From NCBI RefSeq assembly GCF_029360665.1, contig NZ_JARDUB010000006.1, forward strand, positions 62,001-126,000: 64,000 bases of DNA, written 5' to 3'. This document shows positions 34,843 to 43,030 of this stretch, in pieces (position 1 is the first letter of the stretch; each line of letters opens with the position of its first letter). The translations under genes and the position numbers were made by a program. The stretch is from Eudoraea chungangensis (lineage in GTDB: Bacteria > Bacteroidota > Bacteroidia > Flavobacteriales > Flavobacteriaceae). Below the pieces are notes generated by a model that did not search any database, was not told where the DNA came from, and saw only the letters and a program-made list of their open reading frames with translations.

Positions 34843-35685
34843 ATGGTTAATCTTAACGGAAAATTATCGCAGGATAAGGAGTTTTTACTAGGTACTAACA
34901 ACAGAGGGTTTCTATATGGCGATGCCCTTTTTGAAACCGTTAGGGTCCTCAACGGGAGGCCTGTATTCTGGGAAGACCACTACCTGCGTCTCATGTCTTC
35001 TATGCGAATTTTACGAATGGAAATTCCTATGTCTTTTAGCTTGGAATTTTTGCAAGACGAGATAACTAGAACCTCCGATGAACTGGCTATTTCCCACGGG
35101 GCAAGAGTTCGTATCACTATCTTTAGAAACCCCGGTGGATTATACAGCCCGAGGACCAATGAGATTTCATACTGTATAGAGGCAAGTCCTCTAGAAAAAC
35201 CTTTTTATACTCTTACAGAAAAAGCCTGTGAAATAGAGTTATACAAAGACTTTACCCTGTCTAGGGGGCTTTTGTCTAACTTAAAAACAACCAATCGACT
35301 TATCAATGTATTAGGAAGTGTTTATGCTCAAGAAAATGGCCTCGATAATTGTATTCTACTCAACGATAAAAAAATGGTTACCGAAGTTTTAAATGGGAAT
35401 ATTTTTATGGTTAAGGGAACTAAAATTCTTACACCGCCACTGGCAGACGGCTGTATAAAAGGAGTGGTTCGTAAAAAATTACTTGAGATAATACCAAAAA
35501 CGGAGGGTCTTACGGCAGAAGAAAAAACTATATCGCCTTTTGAACTGCAACAGGCAGATGAATTGTTCTTTACTAATAGTATTCAGGGTATAGTTTCTAT
35601 TACAAAGTATCGCAAGAAAAATTTTGCTGACGCGAGGGCGCGCAGTCTGGTAGGAAAATTAAACGCTGCCGCCAGGTTTAGTTAA
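34843..35685 (+). CDS. Class IV aminotransferase (BCAT/ADC lyase fold)
   Basis: The PLP enzyme of about 280 residues carries the fold-type IV motif NNRGFLYGDALFETVR near the N-terminus, a Lys in RGLLSNLKTTNRL (the PLP lysine region), and the VTEVLNGNIF segment corresponding to the usual ITExSxxNIF. Branched-chain aminotransferase, D-amino acid aminotransferase and aminodeoxychorismate lyase cannot be told apart without comparison. The upstream TTG start (34816) would translate a terminator stem; the ATG at 34843 is preferred because it places the RGFLYGD motif at the usual distance. It overlaps YqgE at the 3' end by 8 bp, convergently. Confidence 0.88.
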   Translation: MVNLNGKLSQDKEFLLGTNNRGFLYGDALFETVRVLNGRPVFWEDHYLRLMSSMRILRMEIPMSFSLEFLQDEITRTSDELAISHGARVRITIFRNPGGLYSPRTNEISYCIEASPLEKPFYTLTEKACEIELYKDFTLSRGLLSNLKTTNRLINVLGSVYAQENGLDNCILLNDKKMVTEVLNGNIFMVKGTKILTPPLADGCIKGVVRKKLLEIIPKTEGLTAEEKTISPFELQQADELFFTNSIQGIVSITKYRKKNFADARARSLVGKLNAAARFS

Positions 35686-36238
35686 GACTAGGGTTTTCAG
35701 GAGCATTAGACCACAAGAGGTAGTCTCCACCTAATTCCATCATTTTTTCTTTCCAAAAAGCAAGGGTAGATTTCTGAATAATATTGCTTTGGTATTTATT
35801 GCGTACCACTATCCAGGATTTTGAATCTAATTCTTCATCTAATTGTAAGGAAGCCCAGCCAGAATATCCTAAAAAGAAGCGAATGTCATTTTTGGTGATA
35901 ACCCCTTGGTTTATTAGTGCAATGGTTTTATCAAAATCTCCGCCCCAGTAAATACCATCTGATATTTCTATGCTATTATCTATTAGGTGCGGTACTTTAT
36001 GTATAAAATAAAGGTTATCTTGTTCTACAGGCCCACCATTGAAGACCTGAAAAGGAACTTCAATATCTTCAATTAGATCGCTGATATCATATTCTAAAGG
36101 CTTATTTAAAATAAAACCCACCGAACCTTCGTCGTTGTGTTCGGCCAATAACACCACCGACCGATTAAAAGAAACGTCTCCTGTAAGGGTTGGTTCCGCA
36201 ATTAACAATTTTCCTTTTTGTGGTCTTAGCGTGGTCAT
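35678..36238 (-). CDS. yqgE: YqgE/AlgH family protein
   Basis: The 186-residue protein matches the YqgE/AlgH family (DUF179): KGKLLIAEPTLTGDVSFNRSVVLL, GSVGFILNKPL, VFNGGPVEQDNLYF, RFFLGYSGWASLQL and WKEKMMELGGDYLLWSNAPENPSLN at the end. The function is unresolved. It was first linked to alginate regulation in Pseudomonas. It lies convergently against the aminotransferase with an 8-bp overlap, and upstream of it is HU. Confidence 0.92.
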   Translation of the reverse strand: MTTLRPQKGKLLIAEPTLTGDVSFNRSVVLLAEHNDEGSVGFILNKPLEYDISDLIEDIEVPFQVFNGGPVEQDNLYFIHKVPHLIDNSIEISDGIYWGGDFDKTIALINQGVITKNDIRFFLGYSGWASLQLDEELDSKSWIVVRNKYQSNIIQKSTLAFWKEKMMELGGDYLLWSNAPENPSLN

Positions 36239-36302
36239 AGCATGATAATGTTAAATTAAAAATAAGACAATTAAATGAATTGGCAAAAGGCCTATAAAGC
36301 AA

Positions 36303-36328
36303 AAAGCACCCCTGCGGAGGAGTGCTTT
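36303..36328 (-). terminator. Rho-independent terminator of the HU gene
   Basis: On the minus strand AAAGCACTCC-TCCGCA-GGGGTGCTTT forms a 10-bp stem with one G:U pair and is followed by TTG. It lies 21 bases after the HU stop codon. Confidence 0.8.
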
Positions 36329-36349
36329 CGTATATATTTCAAGTCTGGA

Positions 36350-36622
36350 CTAGTTTACAGAGTTGCTTAAATCTGAACCTGCTTTAAACTTAACTACATT
36401 TTTAGCAGCAATTTGAATTGTTTTTCCTGTAGATGGGTTTCTTCCTTCTCTAGCGTTTCGTCTAGAAACAGACCAAGAGCCAAATCCTACAAGAGAAACT
36501 CTATTGCCTTTTTTTAAGGATCCTTCTACATTACCTAGGAAAGACTCCAATGCTTTTTTTGCCGCTGCCTTAGTGATGCCTGCATCTGCTGCCATGGCAT
36601 CAATTAATTCTGTTTTGTTCAT
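36350..36622 (-). CDS. HU family DNA-binding protein
   Basis: The 90-residue protein is a complete HU/IHF homologue: MNKTELIDAMAADAGITKAAA, LVGFGSWSVSRR (the start of the beta-arm), then the RNAREGRNPSTGK arm tip with the conserved Pro, and AAKNVVKFKAGSDL at the end. It binds and bends DNA nonspecifically. It has a clear promoter and terminator of its own. Confidence 0.97.
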   Translation of the reverse strand: MNKTELIDAMAADAGITKAAAKKALESFLGNVEGSLKKGNRVSLVGFGSWSVSRRNAREGRNPSTGKTIQIAAKNVVKFKAGSDLSNSVN

Positions 36623-36665
36623 AATTTAAATAAATTAATTGTTGTTAAATATTTTTAAGCTTAAA

Positions 36666-36695
36666 CAAATTTATAGGGATTTGCGGTTTAACCAA
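36666..36695 (-). promoter_or_regulatory. Promoter of the HU gene
   Basis: On the minus strand, -33 TTG (36695-36693), 19-base spacer and -7 TAAATTTG (36673-36666) match the Bacteroidota consensus. The predicted leader is about 38 bases. Confidence 0.6.
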
Positions 36696-36755
36696 GTAAT
36701 ATGGGGGCAAATCAGCATTTTTGTTAATAACTTGAAACGTTTGTTGATAAAGTGA

Positions 36756-36791
36756 TAAAAAATGTGCATCTTATCGGAGGTCAACGCACAT
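36756..36791 (-). terminator. Terminator after fmt
   Basis: ATGTGC (36791-36786 on the minus strand) pairs with GCACAT (36767-36762) across an 18-base loop and is followed by TTTTTTATC. The stem is short but the T-tract is good; it begins six bases after the fmt stop codon. Confidence 0.55.
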
Positions 36792-36797
36792 GGGCCT

Positions 36798-37745
36798 TTA
36801 CAACATTTTGGCATTCTGTGCTATTTGTAATCCATTTAAAACGACGTTTATTGGCATTTTTCTTTTAGCGGGAAGTTGTATCTCTAACAGGCTAATAAAA
36901 CCTCCTTCTGCAGCTACTTTTAATTCTTTTTTGGTAGCTACAATACTTCCTATTTCTAAGTTGTGTTCCTCATAAAGACAATTGGCCTTGTACACCTTAA
37001 TATCTAATACTTCTTTACCGTTCTGGAATTTCGTCCAGGCAGCGGGGTAGGGGCTCAACCCTCTGATATGGTTGTAAATCGGTAATAGTTGCCTACGCCA
37101 GTTTATTCGGCAATTTTCTTTATGTAGCTTGGGAGCTTCTTTTAGAACCTCCACCATAGGTTGTTCTTTGGCCTGTATTCCTCCTTTCTTAATCTCCATA
37201 ACAGTTTTAAGCACCAAAGATGCCCCGGTTTCCATGAGTTTGTCATGTAAAGTGCCTGCAGAATCATCTTTAGTTATGGGCACAGTCTGCTGCAGAAGGA
37301 TGGCGCCGGTATCTATATTTTCGTTAATAAAGAAGGTAGAGACCCCAGTTTCTTTCTCCCCATTAATAATGGCCCAATTAATGGGAGCTGCCCCCCGGTA
37401 TTGGGGCAATAGGGAAGCATGAAGATTAAATGTTCCATACGCGGGCATTTTCCATACAACTTCAGGTAACATTCTAAAAGCTACTACAATCTGCAGGTTG
37501 GCCCTAAGGTTTTTGAGCTCGGATAAAAATTCTGGATCTTTTAGTTTTAGAGGCTGCAAAATCGTTAAGCCTTTTTCTTTTGCATAATTTTTTACTGCAG
37601 ATTCTCTTATTTTTCTGCCCCTTCCAGCAGGTCTGTCTGGTGCAGTAACCACACCAACTATAGAATATTCCGCATCTACTAGGGCGCGTAATGTAGTCAC
37701 CGCAAAGTCTGGGGTACCCATAAAAACAATTTTTAAATCTTTCAT
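36798..37745 (-). CDS. fmt: Methionyl-tRNA formyltransferase
   Basis: The 315-residue enzyme formylates Met-tRNA(fMet) for translation initiation. Motifs: IVFMGTPDFAVTTL at the start, HASLLPQYRGAAPINWAI (formyl donor binding and catalytic loop) and the C-terminal OB-like domain with HIRGLSPYPAAWT. Its ATG overlaps the recQ stop codon by 4 bases (ATGA), so it is translated as part of the recQ-fmt operon. Confidence 0.97.
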   Translation of the reverse strand: MKDLKIVFMGTPDFAVTTLRALVDAEYSIVGVVTAPDRPAGRGRKIRESAVKNYAKEKGLTILQPLKLKDPEFLSELKNLRANLQIVVAFRMLPEVVWKMPAYGTFNLHASLLPQYRGAAPINWAIINGEKETGVSTFFINENIDTGAILLQQTVPITKDDSAGTLHDKLMETGASLVLKTVMEIKKGGIQAKEQPMVEVLKEAPKLHKENCRINWRRQLLPIYNHIRGLSPYPAAWTKFQNGKEVLDIKVYKANCLYEEHNLEIGSIVATKKELKVAAEGGFISLLEIQLPAKRKMPINVVLNGLQIAQNAKML

Positions 37746-39643
37746 TTCTTTAATGCGTATTGGTTTATGGCAGTAATATAAATTACATCTTCTTCCAGCA
37801 TATACTGTATTGCTTTAAGAATGTTTTTTTCATCAAAGGGCAATGCTACTAACAATTCTCTTGACGACCTATCGGATGCAATTAATTCTTTAAATATGGA
37901 GTCCGTTATTAAGGAATACTCTTCCCTGCCAAAACTTCTTGTTTGTAAGCATACATCACAATTGTTACACTTTTTCCCTGTATTCTCCCCAAAATAATTT
38001 AGGATCTGTATATTTCTGCAAAGTTTATTATTATCAATATAAGCCAAAATGGCTTCAATTTGCAATACCTTGGCCTTTAGTTGTTGTGTTACTTTGGCGG
38101 CAAAAACGTTAATAGTACGGTCGTCTTCTCTTGGAACCAAATAGACTAGATCAATATCTCGGAAGCTGTTCTTGAATGTAATTATTTCGTCTTTTTTAAA
38201 TTGCTCTAGGTGCCTTATAATTTTCTCCTCCGTAAATGAAGTTTTTTTACTCAACAGAAGGATGTTGATATTGGTCTCGAATTCAAAAACACCACCATAA
38301 GTTCTTAAAATGGTCTGTGTTAGTTCATAAGCTTCCTTGTTTTGTTTTAAGTAGTCTCTTAATACCTGTTTGTGGGTTATAAACTGAAGCTTTGTACTTC
38401 TGCTATAGTTCTGGGTGAGACTAATAACAGAATTTTGGTCGAGTATTCTTAGGGCGTTGTAGGCTTTTGAGGTAGGCAGCTTATAGGTTTCTGAAAATGC
38501 CTCGATACTAAATGGAAAAGACCCATCAGGGAGCGTTCCGTAGGGGATCTGAAAGTAGTTGCTTAACTTTTTATATATCATTTTTAGGTAGGCTACATCT
38601 GGAAGCACGTCTAAAAACTGCTTTTTTAAATGTAATGCATCTTCCTTGTTGGTTACAAGTACTGCTTTGGCTTCTTCGCCATTTCTTCCGGCTCTACCTG
38701 CTTCCTGGTAATAGTTTTCAAGACTATCGGGTATCTGAAAATGCACTACAAGCCCTACATCAGGTTTATCGATACCCATCCCAAAAGCATTGGTAGCCAC
38801 CATGATTTTGGTTTGGTTTTGTAACCAGTTGTTCAAACTCGTTTTTTTGCTTGGCTTAGGTAATCCTCCATGATAGAAGCCAGCTTTTAGGTGATGCCTA
38901 TTTAAAAAGGTAGAGAGCTGTTGCGCTTTTCTTCTACTTCTAACATAAACAATACTGCTGCTTTTATTTGCCCGGCATAATTCCAAGAGGCGTTGTTGTT
39001 TGTTCTCTTCCTGTACAACAGCAAATGCAATATTACTTCTACTAAAAGAGTCTTGTATTATTTTTGGTGTATTAAACTTTAGGTTTGTAATAATGTCTTT
39101 TGCCACCACAGTGGTGGCCGTAGCCGTTAGCGCTAAAATGGGGACTTCAGGCTTTATATCTCTTAAAACAGCACAATGCAAATAAGCAGGTCTAAAATCG
39201 TTACCCCACTGGGATATGCAATGCGCCTCATCTACTGCAATTAGATTTACTTTCATTTGAGCAATGCGCTCTTGTACCAAAGTCTGTTGTAGTCTTTCTG
39301 GAGAGAGGTATACAAATTTGTATCCGCCATAAATACAATTATCTAACAAATCTATCAGCTGATTTTGAGATATCCCACCAGTGAGAGCCAGTGCTTTAAT
39401 GCCCTTGTCTTTTAGCTGCTGTACCTGGTTTTGAATCAGGGCAATTAGAGGAGAAACTACGATACAGATACCATCCGAAACTAGGGAAGGAATTTGATAG
39501 CATAAAGACTTCCCGCCTCCCGTCGGTAAAAGTGCTAAGACATCCTCTCCCTGAAGGATGGCATTAATAATTTTTTCCTGAGAACCCCTAAAGTTTTCGA
39601 ATCCCCAATATTTTTTTAAGACTGTTTGAACCTGGCTAGACAT
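37742..39643 (-). CDS. recQ: RecQ-family ATP-dependent DNA helicase (no HRDC domain)
   Basis: The 633-residue helicase has Walker A TGGGKS (41-46), DEAH (138-141), the second RecA fold motif QEAGRAGRNGEEA, and the RecQ zinc-binding cysteines in CRNIQILNYFG and KKCNNCDVC. It ends soon after the winged-helix region, so the HRDC domain of E. coli RecQ is absent. This is the short Bacteroidota RecQ. It unwinds DNA 3' to 5' in repair and recombination. Its start abuts the AAA ATPase stop codon and its stop overlaps fmt. Confidence 0.95.
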   Translation of the reverse strand: MSSQVQTVLKKYWGFENFRGSQEKIINAILQGEDVLALLPTGGGKSLCYQIPSLVSDGICIVVSPLIALIQNQVQQLKDKGIKALALTGGISQNQLIDLLDNCIYGGYKFVYLSPERLQQTLVQERIAQMKVNLIAVDEAHCISQWGNDFRPAYLHCAVLRDIKPEVPILALTATATTVVAKDIITNLKFNTPKIIQDSFSRSNIAFAVVQEENKQQRLLELCRANKSSSIVYVRSRRKAQQLSTFLNRHHLKAGFYHGGLPKPSKKTSLNNWLQNQTKIMVATNAFGMGIDKPDVGLVVHFQIPDSLENYYQEAGRAGRNGEEAKAVLVTNKEDALHLKKQFLDVLPDVAYLKMIYKKLSNYFQIPYGTLPDGSFPFSIEAFSETYKLPTSKAYNALRILDQNSVISLTQNYSRSTKLQFITHKQVLRDYLKQNKEAYELTQTILRTYGGVFEFETNINILLLSKKTSFTEEKIIRHLEQFKKDEIITFKNSFRDIDLVYLVPREDDRTINVFAAKVTQQLKAKVLQIEAILAYIDNNKLCRNIQILNYFGENTGKKCNNCDVCLQTRSFGREEYSLITDSIFKELIASDRSSRELLVALPFDEKNILKAIQYMLEEDVIYITAINQYALKK

Positions 39644-40207
39644 CTACTGATTCTTTAAACAAGTAAGTATAAAGTGTATTCGTTCTTCTATACTCCCTTC
39701 CGGAATACTTAAAAGATGGTAGCCAAACTTCTTATAGGTATTGCTTAGGTACTCGTGTAAGGCAATCCCTTCTTGAAAACTCTCCATCCGCTCATTGTCC
39801 GATTTAAAAATTGCTTCCCAGGGTGGCAGTATAAATACCTGATGGTATTGATAGATGTTGCAATGGTTTTCAAAAGAGCAGGGGTAGTCCTGTTTAAAGA
39901 AATCCATATAGGCCAATACATCTGGAATTCCCCGGTCAAAAAAAACTACAGGCTTTGCAGACTTATCGGCCTCGAGAAACTGTTTTGTTCTGCCATCCAG
40001 AATCTTCTTGTTAAAGGCAAAGGGATCTTTAACAAAGGTAAGTGGATTACTTCCAACTGCCTTATTATGCAGTTCTTGCTTGGCTTTCAAGGTCATTTCC
40101 CTGATAATCTCATGAAAACAAGGATAGCCTTTTTTTTGCAGCTGCTGAATTAATGCCGTTTTTCCTGTACTGGGACCTCCAGTAATTGCAATTTTTTTAA
40201 CCTTCAA
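39644..40207 (-). CDS. P-loop AAA/NadR-like ATPase
   Basis: A protein of about 187 residues with an N-terminal P-loop in IAITGGPSTGKTALI and a DRGIPDVLAYMDF segment; it resembles the AAA_28/NadR-kinase-like family. It probably phosphorylates or senses a small metabolite. The long frame begins at TTG 40249, but the TTG at 40207, with AAGG upstream and the P-loop following directly, gives a natural N-terminus. Its stop codon abuts the recQ start, so the three genes ATPase-recQ-fmt form one operon. Confidence 0.82.
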   Translation of the reverse strand: MKVKKIAITGGPSTGKTALIQQLQKKGYPCFHEIIREMTLKAKQELHNKAVGSNPLTFVKDPFAFNKKILDGRTKQFLEADKSAKPVVFFDRGIPDVLAYMDFFKQDYPCSFENHCNIYQYHQVFILPPWEAIFKSDNERMESFQEGIALHEYLSNTYKKFGYHLLSIPEGSIEERIHFILTCLKNQ

Positions 40208-40274
40208 TATACCTTGTTTAATTAGAGTAAAAGTAATCAATACCTTCAAGCATTAAAAATTGCAGATGAAGGAT

Positions 40275-40282
40275 TATATTTG
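40275..40282 (+). promoter_or_regulatory. -7 box for the DUF493-DUF4290-murA genes
   Basis: TATATTTG fits TAnnTTTG, 15 bases before the DUF493 ATG. No clear -33 TTTG is at the right distance. Confidence 0.45.
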
Positions 40283-40296
40283 TAAAAAATAGCTTT

Positions 40297-40584
40297 ATGG
40301 ACGCGCAGAAGTCAGAAGAATTTTATGAAAGATTAAAAAATGAGTTGGAAAAGGGCAGTACCTGGCCATCTGACTATTTGTATAAGTTCATTGTACCTAC
40401 AGACGATGCAAAAATTAACAAGATTCACGAAATATTTGATAATACCGGAGCGGTAATCGAATTAAAAAAATCTAGTAAGGGTAAATATACCAGTGTTTCT
40501 ATAACCGTAAATTTAGAAAATCCGGATAAAGTTATTGCCAAATACAAGGAAGTTGGACACATAGAAGGGGTAATATCATTATAA
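40297..40584 (+). CDS. DUF493 family protein (YbeD-like)
   Basis: The 95-residue protein matches DUF493: EFYERLKNELEKGSTWPSDY, YKFIVPTDDAKINKIHEIFD, SSKGKYTSVSITVNLENPDK, ending in IAKYKEVGHIEGVISL. The E. coli relative YbeD is near lipoic acid genes and has a ferredoxin-like ACT fold; no function is proven. It is divergent from the ATPase gene and upstream of DUF4290 and murA in the same direction. Confidence 0.92.
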   Translation: MDAQKSEEFYERLKNELEKGSTWPSDYLYKFIVPTDDAKINKIHEIFDNTGAVIELKKSSKGKYTSVSITVNLENPDKVIAKYKEVGHIEGVISL

Positions 40585-40668
40585 AGTGGTATAACTGATA
40601 TAATTTTCCTAATTTGCCGACGTTATTAGTACACTTCCACAGAGTTTTAATCAGAATTAGAAGATAGT

Positions 40669-41325
40669 TTGAATCAAGTAGAAAACTTAGAATACAATAC
40701 TGAGCGGGAAAAGCTCATTATACCAGAATATGGTCGTCATTTTCAAAAAATGGTAGACTACGCTATATCCATAAAAGATGACGCCGAGAGAAATAAGGTA
40801 GCACAAGCTATAATAAGTGTAATGGGAAATATTCAGCCCCATTTAAGAGATGTACCAGACTTTCAACACAAATTATGGGATCAGCTTTTTATCATGTCAG
40901 ATTTTAAATTGGACGTAGAATCTCCTTTTCCTATTACCACCAAGGAGATGCTTCAGGCAAGACCAGATCCTTTAGAATATCCCCAGAATCATCCAAAATA
41001 TCGTTTTTATGGCAACAACATAAAACGAATGATTGATGTGGCAACTAGCTGGGAAGAAGGCGATAAAAGAGCCGGTCTGGAATATGCTATTGCTAACCAT
41101 ATGAAGAAGTGTTATTTAAATTGGAATAAAGATACGGTAGAAGATAAAGCCATATTTAAACACCTTTATGAATTAAGCGATGGTAAAATAGACTGTGCCA
41201 GCGATGGGATTAGTCTTTCAGAAAGCGACCAATTGATGAAGGGAAGAACTCCCAAGTCTAATAGATCCAATAACTCTGGGAAAAAGAATCAAAGAGGCTC
41301 TAACAGGGGCAAAAAACGTTATTAA
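40669..41325 (+). CDS. DUF4290 family protein
   Basis: The 218-residue protein matches DUF4290, found mainly in Bacteroidota. It has REKLIIPEYGRHFQKMVDYA, then DDAERNKVAQAIISVMGNIQP, PLEYPQNHPKYRFYGNNIKR and a basic Ser/Asn/Gly-rich tail from about residue 192. The tail may bind nucleic acid. The start is a TTG; no better start is seen. It sits upstream of murA by 14 bases, suggesting cotranscription and perhaps a link with envelope synthesis, which is not established. Confidence 0.9.
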   Translation: MNQVENLEYNTEREKLIIPEYGRHFQKMVDYAISIKDDAERNKVAQAIISVMGNIQPHLRDVPDFQHKLWDQLFIMSDFKLDVESPFPITTKEMLQARPDPLEYPQNHPKYRFYGNNIKRMIDVATSWEEGDKRAGLEYAIANHMKKCYLNWNKDTVEDKAIFKHLYELSDGKIDCASDGISLSESDQLMKGRTPKSNRSNNSGKKNQRGSNRGKKRY

Positions 41326-41339
41326 ATTTATTTCCTGAG

Positions 41340-42647
41340 ATGGGATCATTTATAATTGAAGGCGGCCATAAGCTTCATGGCGAGATTACGCCACAAGGAG
41401 CCAAAAACGAGGCTTTACAAATTCTTTGCGCAGTACTGCTTACTTCAAAAGAGGTATTGATTAATAATATCCCAGACATCGTAGATGTTAATAAGCTAAT
41501 TAGCTTATTAGAAGACCTGGGTGTAAAGATTCAGAAAAAAGGCAAGGGTTCCTATGCCTTTAAGGCAGACGATGTAAATCTTTCGTATCTGCAATCCGAT
41601 CAATTTAAAACAGATGGTAGAGGATTAAGAGGTTCTATTATGCTTGTCGGACCTTTACTCGCTCGCTTTGGCAAAGGGTATATACCTAAGCCGGGAGGGG
41701 ATAAGATAGGTCGAAGAAGGCTGGATACCCATTTTGAAGGTTTTATTAAACTTGGAGCCAATTTTAGATATAATAAGGAAGAACATTTTTATGGAGTAGA
41801 AGCTGAGAGATTAAAGGGCACCTATATGCTGCTTGATGAAGCTTCCGTTACCGGTACTGCGAATATCGTAATGGCGGCCGTATTGGCTGAAGGAAAGACC
41901 ACCATTTACAATGCTGCATGCGAGCCATATTTACAACAACTTTGTAAAATGCTCAATAGAATGGGGGCTAAGATTACCGGAATCGGTTCAAACTTGCTGG
42001 AAATAGAGGGGGTAGAGAGTTTAGGAGGTACGTCGCACACCATGCTTCCGGATATGATAGAAATAGGAAGCTGGGTTGGCTTAGCAGCTATGACCCGCAG
42101 CGAGTTGACCATTAAAAATGTAAGCTGGAACGATCTGGGGCAGATACCATCAGTATTTAGAAAGCTGGGGATTACCATAGAAAGACGAGGCGATGATATT
42201 TTTATTCCAGAGCACTCCAATGGCTATAAAATTCATAACTATATTGACGGTTCTATTCTAACCATATCTGATGCCCCTTGGCCTGGCTTAACGCCAGACC
42301 TTTTAAGCATTCTTTTAGTTATAGCCACGCAGGCTGAAGGAGAAGTTCTTATACATCAAAAGATGTTTGAAAGTCGACTTTTCTTTGTAGATAAATTGAT
42401 AGACATGGGTGCAAAAATTATTCTTTGCGATCCTCATAGAGCTACCGTAATAGGACATAACTTTAAGTCGACCTTAAAAGCTACCACCATGGTATCCCCG
42501 GACATTAGAGCAGGAGTCTCGCTATTAATCGCCGCTCTGGGAGCCAAAGGAACCTCTACAATTCATAATATTGAACAGATAGATCGAGGTTATGAAGACA
42601 TTGACAATCGTTTAAAGGCAATAGGCGCAAGGATTGAGAGGGTTTAG
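41340..42647 (+). CDS. murA: UDP-N-acetylglucosamine 1-carboxyvinyltransferase, Asp in place of the fosfomycin-reactive Cys
   Basis: The 435-residue enzyme performs the first committed step of peptidoglycan synthesis, adding enolpyruvate from PEP to UDP-GlcNAc. It has the substrate-binding AKNEAL (Lys22, Asn23), RGSIMLVGPLLARFGKG, and PKPGGDKIGRRRLDTH. In E. coli the corresponding loop is PGGCTIG with Cys115, which fosfomycin alkylates; here the residue is Asp121. Asp at this site keeps activity and gives intrinsic fosfomycin resistance in mycobacteria and others. Downstream segments (VSPDIRAGVSLLIAA, EQIDRGYEDID) complete the EPSP-synthase-like fold. It lies at the end of DUF493-DUF4290-murA. 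Confidence 0.97.
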   Translation: MGSFIIEGGHKLHGEITPQGAKNEALQILCAVLLTSKEVLINNIPDIVDVNKLISLLEDLGVKIQKKGKGSYAFKADDVNLSYLQSDQFKTDGRGLRGSIMLVGPLLARFGKGYIPKPGGDKIGRRRLDTHFEGFIKLGANFRYNKEEHFYGVEAERLKGTYMLLDEASVTGTANIVMAAVLAEGKTTIYNAACEPYLQQLCKMLNRMGAKITGIGSNLLEIEGVESLGGTSHTMLPDMIEIGSWVGLAAMTRSELTIKNVSWNDLGQIPSVFRKLGITIERRGDDIFIPEHSNGYKIHNYIDGSILTISDAPWPGLTPDLLSILLVIATQAEGEVLIHQKMFESRLFFVDKLIDMGAKIILCDPHRATVIGHNFKSTLKATTMVSPDIRAGVSLLIAALGAKGTSTIHNIEQIDRGYEDIDNRLKAIGARIERV

Positions 42648-42679
42648 CAGGATGTTCTTCAATTATAAAACCTTTTCTA

Positions 42680-43003
42680 ATGGACGGAAATAGTTGGGAT
42701 GCAGAAGAACTCTACAATAACCTGGAAACGCCTAAAAAACGCTTTGAACTAGCTATAGACGGAAAGATTGCCTTTATCGAATATATACTAAACAGTCAAG
42801 GTGTTATTTACCTTACCCATACTGAAGTTCCGCTGGAATTGGGAGGCAAAGGTGTAGGTACGGCCATTGTATCCAAGACAATTGCCTATATTAAGAAAGA
42901 GGGATTCTTATTAGCACCTCTTTGTCCCTTTGTAGCGGCCTATCTTAAACGACATCCTGAGCGGGTGCAGGGATTATTGGCTCCGGGATTTTCTATTGGT
43001 TAA
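42680..43003 (+). CDS. GNAT-like N-acetyltransferase (YjdJ/GCN5-related short type)
   Basis: The 107-residue protein matches the small Acetyltransf_CG family: RFELAIDGKIAFIEYILNSQG, ITYLTHTEVP-type strand, GGKGVGTAIVSKTIAYIK (acetyl-CoA pyrophosphate loop) and APLCPFVAAYLKRHPE (the CPF/Y motif). Substrate unknown. It follows murA by 32 bases, so it may be read from the same transcript. It converges with the pirin gene. Confidence 0.9.
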   Translation: MDGNSWDAEELYNNLETPKKRFELAIDGKIAFIEYILNSQGVIYLTHTEVPLELGGKGVGTAIVSKTIAYIKKEGFLLAPLCPFVAAYLKRHPERVQGLLAPGFSIG

Positions 43004-43030
43004 TTTTCCAAAAGAATTACATAACAAAGA

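Noticed and set aside
36790-36975. Plus-strand frames inside fmt and other genes
   Set aside because: They lie entirely within well-supported genes in other frames and have no signature of their own.
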